DNA of 32,850 nt from Candidatus Moraniibacteriota bacterium (GTDB taxonomy: Bacteria; Patescibacteriota; Minisyncoccia; Moranbacterales; UBA9337). The stretch spans positions 1 through 32,850 of the forward strand of contig JAQVJM010000009.1 in assembly GCA_028695135.1 (NCBI GenBank), in the 5' to 3' direction. Position 1 is the first letter of the stretch. Each line of letters starts with the position of its first letter. The notes beneath the pieces are model-generated. The model was not told where the DNA came from and searched no databases. It saw only the letters and a list, made by a program, of their open reading frames with translations. This document shows, piece by piece, positions 17,528 through 24,986 of this stretch. A program made the position numbers and the translations under genes.

Positions 17528-17651
17528 CATCCGGAACGGATCTTATTCCGGTATCTGAAAATTAAGCCGGGTGTTTGATAAATTTGTCTTTTTGATGTAA
17601 AATAAAGACAGATAGAACGCTTCGCATTTTATTTTTTTAAATGCAAGTTTT

Positions 17652-18227
17652 ATGGAAAAATCAAATAAAGATCAAAAAATAAAAATAGCTTCCAGTTCGA
17701 TGAAATTCGTCGATCCGGTGGAAATAATAAAGATAGCCGGTATAAAGGAAGGTGACAAGGTTGCCGATTTTGGGTGCGGGCCTGGTTATTTTTCCATTCC
17801 GATAGCCAATCTGGTAGGCGAATCGGGAGAAGTTTATGCCTTTGATGTTTTGTCTGCCGCTCTGGAGGCTTTGGACAGCCGGGCTAGACTGGAAGGTATA
17901 GATAATATATCTTCCCAAAGAGCCAACTTGGAAAAGTATGAAAGTTCCGAGCTGGAAGACGAAAGCGTTGATTGGGTCATCTTGAAAGACATTCTTTTTC
18001 AAAACAGAAATAAAGAAAACATATTGAAAGAGGCACATAGGATCCTGAGAAAAGGAGGAAAAATACTTGTTATGGAATGGGATAATAATCTTTCTGTCGG
18101 TCCGGATAAGAAATTGAGAATCGACCCTGACGATTTGGGAGAGCTTATATTGGATGCCGGATTTGTTTTTCAGAAAAAGGCGGACGCGGGAAATTTCCAT
18201 TATGTTGTCGTTGCCGCGAAACTTTAA
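17652..18227 (+). CDS. Class I SAM-dependent methyltransferase (UbiE/Methyltransf_11-like)
   Basis: 'VADFGCGPGYFSIPIA', 'VYAFDVLSAALEAL', 'EAHRILRKGGKILVMEW'. Confidence 0.88.
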   Translation: MEKSNKDQKIKIASSSMKFVDPVEIIKIAGIKEGDKVADFGCGPGYFSIPIANLVGESGEVYAFDVLSAALEALDSRARLEGIDNISSQRANLEKYESSELEDESVDWVILKDILFQNRNKENILKEAHRILRKGGKILVMEWDNNLSVGPDKKLRIDPDDLGELILDAGFVFQKKADAGNFHYVVVAAKL

Positions 18228-18258
18228 ATTAGGCTAAAGGAATAACAAAAACGAAACT

Positions 18259-19638
18259 ATGGCAAAAACGATGAAAAAATCAGCGAAATTTGCGGTTTGG
18301 CTTTTGATTTTATCTTTGATAGTCCCAGTTTTTTCGGGATGCGGGAAAAAATCAGTCCAGTATAAATTGGATCTTGAAGTTTGGGGTGTTTTTGACGATG
18401 CGGATGCGTACAGGGAGATAATCGCGGAATACAGAAAAATCAATCCCTTTATAAAAGGCATAAATTATAAAAAATTTACCGTAGATAATTATAAAAAAGA
18501 TATTATTAACGCCTTGGCCTCCGGAAACGGTCCGGACATATTTATGATAAATAATTCCTGGATGCCTGAATTCGAGGACAAAGTAGCTCCGGCTCCAAGC
18601 TATCTTATAAATGAGCACCAGTTCAGAAGCAATTTCGTGGATGTTGCTGCGGACGATTTTTTGGGAAAATCGGGGGAGATTTATGGGGCGCCATTGAGTG
18701 TCGATTCCCTGGCGCTCTATTATAATAAGGATATTTTTAACGCGGCGGGAATTGCCAATCCGCCCAAGAATTGGGAAGAGGTCGTGGAATATAGCAAGAA
18801 AATCACCAGCATAAGCGATATCGGAAGCATAGAAAGAGCGGGCATAGCTTTGGGAACTTCCTATAATATAAACCGTTCGACTGACATAATAGATCTTCTG
18901 TTTTTCCAGCATGGAACGGAAATGCCCACCAGAAACAACCCGAACTTCAAAGTGGATTTCAATATAGGAACGGATGTGCTGGAATTTTACACCCAGTTCG
19001 CCCGTTCCAGCTCCCCGGCTTATTCTTGGAACAGCGCGATGCATTATTCCATAGACTCTTTCTATGAAGGCGATCTGGCGATGATGCTTAACTACTCTTG
19101 GCATATCGAAACCCTGAAAAGCAAAAATGCCAAACTCAATTTTGCCACCGCCAAGATTCCCCAGTTATCGGAAAAAACTCCCGCCAATGTCGCCAATTAC
19201 TGGTCTTTTGTGGTCAATAAGAACAAATTGGTCCAGACGAAAGAAGGAGAGGCTCCCATAAATAACGAGGAGCGCATCCATGAAGCTTGGGAATTTCTCA
19301 AATTTATGACTTTCAAGAACGACGGAAGCTTCAATGTGATCAATATCAAGAGCAAGGGAGAAAAAGCTTTTGCGACAAGCATCGATCCGGCCGGAGTTTA
19401 TCTGGAAAGCACGAAAAAACCGGCGGCGCGCAGAGATTTGATCGAGACGCAAAAATCCGATCCGATGCTCAGTCCGTTCGCCTACGGAAATCTGATAGCA
19501 GAGACCTGGTATAGGAAAGACGCCGAAACTATTGAAAATGTTTGGGCGGAAATCATAAACTCCATCAATAAAGGGGATATGAAAGTTATGGAAGGAATCA
19601 ATCTGATAAGAAGCAGGATTGACGAAATAAACAGGTGA
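18259..19638 (+). CDS. Family 1 extracellular solute-binding lipoprotein
   Basis: Lipobox-like VFSGC; 'LEVWGVFDDADAYREIIAEYRKINP', 'GNGPDIFMIN', 'LALYYNKDIFNAAGIANPPKNWEEV'. Confidence 0.92.
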   Translation: MAKTMKKSAKFAVWLLILSLIVPVFSGCGKKSVQYKLDLEVWGVFDDADAYREIIAEYRKINPFIKGINYKKFTVDNYKKDIINALASGNGPDIFMINNSWMPEFEDKVAPAPSYLINEHQFRSNFVDVAADDFLGKSGEIYGAPLSVDSLALYYNKDIFNAAGIANPPKNWEEVVEYSKKITSISDIGSIERAGIALGTSYNINRSTDIIDLLFFQHGTEMPTRNNPNFKVDFNIGTDVLEFYTQFARSSSPAYSWNSAMHYSIDSFYEGDLAMMLNYSWHIETLKSKNAKLNFATAKIPQLSEKTPANVANYWSFVVNKNKLVQTKEGEAPINNEERIHEAWEFLKFMTFKNDGSFNVINIKSKGEKAFATSIDPAGVYLESTKKPAARRDLIETQKSDPMLSPFAYGNLIAETWYRKDAETIENVWAEIINSINKGDMKVMEGINLIRSRIDEINR

Positions 19639-19648
19639 TTTTTAAAGG

Positions 19649-20341
19649 ATGGACAAAAATAAAAAAAACATATTATTCTTATCAGCCATAATATTGGTAT
19701 CGTTTTTTTCTTTTTTCTTTTTTTCCAATGATGCCGTCGCGCAAGGAATCGTCCATTGCGGAAGATCGGGCACGGGATATGAAGATCGATGCACTCTTTG
19801 TGACCTGATAATCGGAATTTATGCAATCATAACCTGGGGAAGGAATATCCTTATAATTGTCGGCGTTGCGGCCATAACCATCGGGGGAGTGATGTATATA
19901 GTTTCGGCCGGAAACGAAGAGACGATGGAGACGGCCAAAAATTTCATCAAGCAGTCTCTCTACGGCGTGGCGATAGTCCTGGGAGCCTGGCTCATCGTCA
20001 ATACTACTATGTGGCTTCTGGCAACAAGAGGGGATCTGGGGATAGGAGTTTCCAGTTGGAATGATTTTAATTGTGAAGGAGGGACGCAAGGATCTCTTGA
20101 GGCCATTGCTTGCGGCGGAGGGCAATACGAGTGCGTAAATTCTAGTCCAGAAAATATGGGCGGAAGCGGGTTTGTCAGTAGCTGGACGTGCGTTTCTGAT
20201 ACAGGATTTTCAATTACATGTGACTATACTGTTGCAAGTTGCAGTACGCTGAATTGCCAGTGTTTCAGCGGAACGCCGGAAAATTGTAGCGCCAGTAGTT
20301 GGACATGCGCGACAGAAGACGAGACAATAAATTGCCCTTAG
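19649..20341 (+). CDS. VirB2/TrbC-like pilin with a Cys-rich C-terminal tail
   Basis: Signal peptide, two TM helices, 'GGVMYIVSAGNEETMETAKNFIKQSLYGVAIVLGAW', then 'SSWTCVSDTGFSITC...SSWTCATEDETINCP'. Confidence 0.75.
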   Translation: MDKNKKNILFLSAIILVSFFSFFFFSNDAVAQGIVHCGRSGTGYEDRCTLCDLIIGIYAIITWGRNILIIVGVAAITIGGVMYIVSAGNEETMETAKNFIKQSLYGVAIVLGAWLIVNTTMWLLATRGDLGIGVSSWNDFNCEGGTQGSLEAIACGGGQYECVNSSPENMGGSGFVSSWTCVSDTGFSITCDYTVASCSTLNCQCFSGTPENCSASSWTCATEDETINCP

Positions 20342-20360
20342 CAATAAATATGAAAATTAA

Positions 20361-20633
20361 ATGAAACTAATCGAAATCGCCCGAGCTCAAGTCATTAGCG
20401 AAGCTCCAAGCCTGGCGGAACTGGGACTTAATTTCTTGCAATTCTTATTGCGGATATTCGGAATTATTGTTATAATCAGCTTAGTGATTTCCGGAATACT
20501 CTATTTCATTTCCGGAGGAAATGAAGACATGATAAGAGTCGCCAAAAAGGCCATGTTTTACTCGATAGTCGGAGCGATTGTAGGGCTGGGAGCATTCTTG
20601 ATAATAAGGCAGATTTCCGCTGTTTTGAACTGA
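20361..20633 (+). CDS. VirB2/TrbC-like pilin
   Basis: 'SGILYFISGGNEDMIRVAKKAMFYSIVGAIVGLGAFLII'. Confidence 0.75.
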   Translation: MKLIEIARAQVISEAPSLAELGLNFLQFLLRIFGIIVIISLVISGILYFISGGNEDMIRVAKKAMFYSIVGAIVGLGAFLIIRQISAVLN

Positions 20634-20678
20634 TATAAAAAAATAGAAATAAAAATTAAAAAGAAGGGAGGTGGGATC

Positions 20679-21032
20679 ATGAAAACAAAAATCAAAAAAA
20701 TAGCATATTCAGCCATGGCGCTGGGGATGTCCGTTCCGGCTTTGGCGCTGGCTTACGATCCGCCTGCCGGAACTACCCTGCCTGAAGGATCAATATATGA
20801 TATTATCAGAAATATTATGATATGGATATTGGGCGTAGTCGGATTTATCGGAGTTATCGGGTTTGCTATTGCCGGTATATTATATCTGACCGCAGCCGGA
20901 GACGAGGACAGGATTTCGACAGCTAAGAGAGCTATGACATGGTCTATCGTGGGAGTAATCGTTGCGCTTCTGGGAGTGGTTATCATCCAGGCTGCTGACA
21001 GGATGCTCGGCGCTCAGACCTCCACTTTCTAA
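20679..21032 (+). CDS. VirB2/TrbC-like pilin, strong SD
   Basis: Signal peptide; 'FAIAGILYLTAAGDEDRISTAKRAMTWSIVGVIVALLGVVIIQAADRML'; agggaggtgggatcATG. Confidence 0.8.
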   Translation: MKTKIKKIAYSAMALGMSVPALALAYDPPAGTTLPEGSIYDIIRNIMIWILGVVGFIGVIGFAIAGILYLTAAGDEDRISTAKRAMTWSIVGVIVALLGVVIIQAADRMLGAQTSTF

Positions 21033-21047
21033 TGGTTTTATATTTAG

Positions 21048-21110
21048 AAGGAGGACTTGAGGATATGGGTCGGTGTTCGTTTTTCTTTCCGGTAGAGTCC
21101 TCCTTTTTTA
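21048..21110 (+). terminator. Long-loop terminator/attenuator hairpin within the pilin cluster
   Basis: aaggaggact...agtcctccttttttaa. Confidence 0.55.
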
Positions 21111-21159
21111 ACCTTAGACAAAAAAAATTTATTTTTCAATAATTTTTTAAAAAATTAAA

Positions 21160-21510
21160 ATGAAAAAAATAAAAAATGTATTATTGGCTATTTTTGCACT
21201 TTTTCCTTTTGTTGCATTCGGACAGTGGGATGTAAACGAATATCGAGTTTATGGTCTTCCCGAGGGGACGATATATGATATAGTCGAAAGTGTAATGATG
21301 TGGATTTTGGGAATAGTTGGATTTGTAGGAATAGTCGGTTTCGCGATTGCGGGAATCATTTATTTGACTTCTGCCGGAGATGATGAAAAAATTTCAAAAG
21401 CCAAAAAAGCAATGACATGGTCAATTGTCGGAATAGTTGTGGCTCTTATGGGATTTGTAATAATACAGGCAGTAGACAGTATGCTCGGAGGAACAGATGT
21501 ATTTTTCTAA
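21160..21510 (+). CDS. VirB2/TrbC-like pilin
   Basis: 'FAIAGIIYLTSAGDDEKISKAKKAMTWSIVGIVVALMGFVIIQAVDSMLGG'. Confidence 0.8.
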   Translation: MKKIKNVLLAIFALFPFVAFGQWDVNEYRVYGLPEGTIYDIVESVMMWILGIVGFVGIVGFAIAGIIYLTSAGDDEKISKAKKAMTWSIVGIVVALMGFVIIQAVDSMLGGTDVFF

Positions 21511-21566
21511 AAGATTAAATAGCAAGATTTTTGTGTTTTTAAATTTGATGTTTCTTTACACTTATT

Positions 21567-21986
21567 ATGATAAAAAATATTAACAGCATAATAATAGTTT
21601 TTATACTGGCCGTTTTTTGTTCAGCTTTTTGTCTTAGTGTTTCTGCCCAAGTGACTTGCCCCGATGAGCAGAATTGGGACAACAGCACAGGAGTTTGCAT
21701 TCCTACTCAAACCGGACTTCCGAGTCCTGAGGGAGACGACCCCTTGGCTATAGTAATTATAAATTTTATGATGTGGCTTTTGGGCATACTGGGTTTTATC
21801 GCCATAATAGGTTTTGTGATTGCCGGAATAATGTATATGACTTCGGCCGGGGATGATGACAGGATCAAGACGGCTAAAAACGCAATGAAATGGTCAATCG
21901 TAGGAGTAATTGTCGCCCTGATGGGATTCGTCATCCTTCAAGCGGTCGATGCTTTGCTTAGCGGGGATGCGCCATTTCTTATTTAA
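21567..21986 (+). CDS. VirB2/TrbC-like pilin
   Basis: 'FVIAGIMYMTSAGDDDRIKTAKNAMKWSIVGVIVALMGFVILQAVDALL'. Confidence 0.8.
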   Translation: MIKNINSIIIVFILAVFCSAFCLSVSAQVTCPDEQNWDNSTGVCIPTQTGLPSPEGDDPLAIVIINFMMWLLGILGFIAIIGFVIAGIMYMTSAGDDDRIKTAKNAMKWSIVGVIVALMGFVILQAVDALLSGDAPFLI

Positions 21987-21992
21987 AAAAAT

Positions 21993-22661
21993 ATGTCTAA
22001 ATTTATAAAAATATTTTTGACGACAGTGATAACGGTTTTTGCTTTTTCATATTTCGCGGAGCCTTCTTTTGCGCAGTGTGATCCCACAAATCCCGGAGAA
22101 GTGTGCTTTACTAATCCTTTGGAATACGACACGGTAGAAGGATTTTTGATGTCCGTTTTAAACACTCTGAGGGCGATAATCGTTGTTTTGTCCCTGGTCT
22201 TTATCGTTATCGGAGCGATCATATATATCGTTTCATCGGGAAACGAAAGGGTGATGACGATGGGAAAAAGAGCGATCCTCGGAGCGACCATAGGATTAGC
22301 AATCGGTTTGGCGGCGCCTTCTTTCCTCAAAGAAATTTATAATGTCATGGGAGCCAGCACCGATCCGAATGTCCAGTGTGCCGGGCTCGAAGGAGAGGCT
22401 ATGGATGAATGCCAGAGAGCATTGGAAGATTCATTGACGCTATCTCAAATAGCTCTTAATGTCCTCAATTTCCTTCTCGGCGTGGTGGGAGTCATCGCCA
22501 TCATTATGTTGGTGATTGCCGGGATATCTTATTCTACCGCGGCCGGAGACGATGACAGGATCAAGACGGCCAAAAATATGACCAAGTGGTCGATAGTGGG
22601 AATCGCGGTCGCTCTCGGCGCGATAGTCATAGTAAGGCAGATTGCCAGTTTTTTCGGTTAG
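21993..22661 (+). CDS. Tandem double-domain VirB2/TrbC-like pilin
   Basis: Two pilin-like units: 'GAIIYIVSSGNERVMTMGKRAILGATIGLAIGL' and 'AGISYSTAAGDDDRIKTAKNMTKWSIVGIAVALGAIVIVRQI'. Confidence 0.75.
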   Translation: MSKFIKIFLTTVITVFAFSYFAEPSFAQCDPTNPGEVCFTNPLEYDTVEGFLMSVLNTLRAIIVVLSLVFIVIGAIIYIVSSGNERVMTMGKRAILGATIGLAIGLAAPSFLKEIYNVMGASTDPNVQCAGLEGEAMDECQRALEDSLTLSQIALNVLNFLLGVVGVIAIIMLVIAGISYSTAAGDDDRIKTAKNMTKWSIVGIAVALGAIVIVRQIASFFG

Positions 22662-22694
22662 CGTAATTTTTTGATATTGCAGATAAAAAATAAG

Positions 22695-22718
22695 CCCATA
22701 TATTTTTATGGGTTTTTT
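22695..22718 (+). terminator. Intrinsic terminator after the pilin cluster
   Basis: cccata-tattttt-tatggg-type hairpin followed by tttttt. Confidence 0.65.
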
Positions 22719-22729
22719 ATTTACAAAAA

Positions 22730-22767
22730 TAAAAACGGGCAGAACACTGTAATCAGTGTCTGCCCGT
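22730..22767 (-). terminator. Intrinsic terminator for the minus-strand gene pair
   Basis: acgggcag(a)acactg-taat-cagtgtctgcccgt, with a T tract on the minus strand. Confidence 0.75.
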
Positions 22768-22785
22768 CAATTTTGCCCCTTCCTC

Positions 22786-23607
22786 CTAAAGGGGCATCCT
22801 CTCGATTTTTACCGAGAGGGTTGAATTTCTGAGCTTCCCGCCCGCCTGTCCCGTATTTTTGGCGGGGTTGTAATAAACCACGAGTTCGCGGTTTATGTTA
22901 ATTTCCGCGAAAATGTCTTCCTTTCCAGAGGCAACCAAATATTCGAACGAGTTGCCGGTCTGGGGGTGGAGACCCTCAGTTGATCCGATCCGGAGAGCTA
23001 GTGCTCCCCGATTTAGAGCGCGAAAGGGGGGTCGAAATCCTTGCCCGCTCTGTCCTCCTCTCCAGCTGAGTCTTGCCCAGCTGTGATTCCCGAATATATC
23101 GTATTCACCCGAAAGGGTGAATCGATACTTGTACCCCTGCTCCAATGAGCAAAGGTACACTTCTCCGGTATTCATCCGTGCTCCGTGAGCTCCCGGCCCA
23201 CGGCTGTTGAATGTGTTGCCGGAGAGGGGAACCGGAAATTCTCCCACCAATTCCCATTTTAACTGACCTGGTAGGTTTTTTTCCTGAGTCTCGGATTTCT
23301 CGGAAACATTTTTCTCATAATACTCGCTTGCCTGATAACCTAAAAAAATTATCAGGAAAACCACAGCAAGCGTTCCTAGCCAGTTTTTAGACTGGGTGTT
23401 TGGAGCAGGAGCTCCTGTTCCTGCCGGCGGAGGCGTGCTTGGAGGAGCTATTTTCCCGCTAATTCCTCCCGCATAAATAAAAAATACTGCGGAAGCAATA
23501 AGTAATGCGGAGATAGAATAGATGAAGCCATCCAACCCCCAGAAAAAAGTTGCCAGAGCCACCGAAAATATAACTATGATGGCGAGAGGTGCAAGCAATT
23601 TTTTCAT
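22786..23607 (-). CDS. Membrane protein with a C-terminal LecA/PA-IL-like carbohydrate-binding domain (tentative)
   Basis: Three N-terminal TM helices, a Pro-rich linker, and 'GALALRIGSTEG...IFAEININRELVVYYNPAKNTGQAGGKLRNSTLSVKI'. Confidence 0.55.
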   Translation of the reverse strand: MKKLLAPLAIIVIFSVALATFFWGLDGFIYSISALLIASAVFFIYAGGISGKIAPPSTPPPAGTGAPAPNTQSKNWLGTLAVVFLIIFLGYQASEYYEKNVSEKSETQEKNLPGQLKWELVGEFPVPLSGNTFNSRGPGAHGARMNTGEVYLCSLEQGYKYRFTLSGEYDIFGNHSWARLSWRGGQSGQGFRPPFRALNRGALALRIGSTEGLHPQTGNSFEYLVASGKEDIFAEININRELVVYYNPAKNTGQAGGKLRNSTLSVKIERMPL

Positions 23608-24617
23608 TTTGAACCTCCTCCCATTTTTGCCATAATGCCGGCAGCGATGCCTACTAAGGTGTCGGTTCCCCCGTCTATCTCTATCTTATTGATATTGACA
23701 GTTTTAGTAGTCTGTTTTTGCCAGACTTGGATGGATTCCCAGGCTTCTTTATCGGATATGCCCGGCAGTTCAGACTTGAGCAATTTCACTTTTTCCAGGA
23801 GATGATCCATCTCGATACTCTGACTTTCTCTTTCATACCGCTCTTTCTGTTTTTCATCCCTGGATTTTTTGAGCTCCTCGTCGGGATCAATCGTATCAAT
23901 TTTTGCCTTGATAATTTCAATCCCATAAGAATGCTCGGCATAGGAAATCAACCTGCCTCCCAGAGTTCTTTGGCAAGTTCCCCTTTTGTTTAATTTCCTT
24001 ATTCTTGTCGTAAGGAACACTCCCTCCAGCTCAGTCGACATAGCATCCTTCTCCTCAATAGCAGCATCTACATCTTTGCCAATGAGATGAGAACGGATTA
24101 ACCCCTCGACTTCACTGTCGAGCCCATCATTTACACCTTTTTCATCCACTTCGAGATATCTGTATGCTGCAACATCCGATATACGATATTGGATGATGCC
24201 CTTGACAATTACTGTTCCGCCCTTGCCGACCGGAAATGTTCTGTTTATCGGCCTTGTTCTTATTTCCCTCGGCTCCATTTTTATGCCCCACCAGGGGTAC
24301 TTAAATTGTATTCCCTCTTTATAGGGAATACGTATTGGTACGGAGTAGGCATGTTTTTCGAGACTCTTATCGAGTTCTTTTATCTGCCTATTAATTTCCT
24401 CTATTTTTTCCTTTTCTTTCTTCGTGTCCTTTTCTTTTAATAGTTTCGATTTTTCGTCTTCCATCTTTTTTTTCTCTTCATTCTTTTTTATTCTTCCTGA
24501 AAAAAGAGAAGAAGGTATCCCGATATAAACATCAGGAACCTTGAAGATGATAGATCTTAAAATCGCCAAGATGAAGAGAACCAAAGATCCCAAAAAAACA
24601 TACATTGTCGTAGTCAT
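23604..24617 (-). CDS. SPFH/Band 7-domain membrane protein
   Basis: N-terminal TM, charged coiled segment, then 'RTFPVGKGGTVIVKGIIQYRISDVAAYRYLEVD...VEGLIRSHLIGK...YGIEIIKAKIDTIDPDEELKKS'; 4-bp overlap with the downstream gene. Confidence 0.8.
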   Translation of the reverse strand: MTTTMYVFLGSLVLFILAILRSIIFKVPDVYIGIPSSLFSGRIKKNEEKKKMEDEKSKLLKEKDTKKEKEKIEEINRQIKELDKSLEKHAYSVPIRIPYKEGIQFKYPWWGIKMEPREIRTRPINRTFPVGKGGTVIVKGIIQYRISDVAAYRYLEVDEKGVNDGLDSEVEGLIRSHLIGKDVDAAIEEKDAMSTELEGVFLTTRIRKLNKRGTCQRTLGGRLISYAEHSYGIEIIKAKIDTIDPDEELKKSRDEKQKERYERESQSIEMDHLLEKVKLLKSELPGISDKEAWESIQVWQKQTTKTVNINKIEIDGGTDTLVGIAAGIMAKMGGGSK

Positions 24618-24816
24618 TTTTCTCCCTCCTAATATTGATAAGAAATTTATATCCGTTTGTCAAAGAGCCCTTTTGAGGCTCGTTATCGCCTCTATTGCCT
24701 GATTTTGGCACAAATATCCCAAAATACTAGCAACATATAATGATAGCATATTTTTGGTGTTTTGTCAAATAGATTCGCATAGCGCAAAACGCGTAACATA
24801 TAGCGATAAACATAAG

Positions 24817-24848
24817 ATATAGGGCCAAGGCATGCCTTGGCCCTATAT
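24817..24848. repeat. Perfect 32-bp palindrome in the SPFH-infB divergent intergenic region
   Basis: atatagggccaaggca/tgccttggccctatat, no loop. Confidence 0.97.
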
Positions 24849-24986
24849 AAGGGGAAAACTAACATTTGATTTTTATTCTTCTTTACATAAGAAAAAATAA
24901 ATGTTAAGTTAAATGTATTAAAAAGCATTGAATCCGCTGAATTTAAGCCATTTATTATGGATTTTATTTTGTATTAAATCATTGCC

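Noticed and set aside
17529-17556. Terminator after RNase J (ccggaa...ttccgg)
   Set aside because: The stem is only 6 bp and no T-tract follows, so it is not called as a feature.
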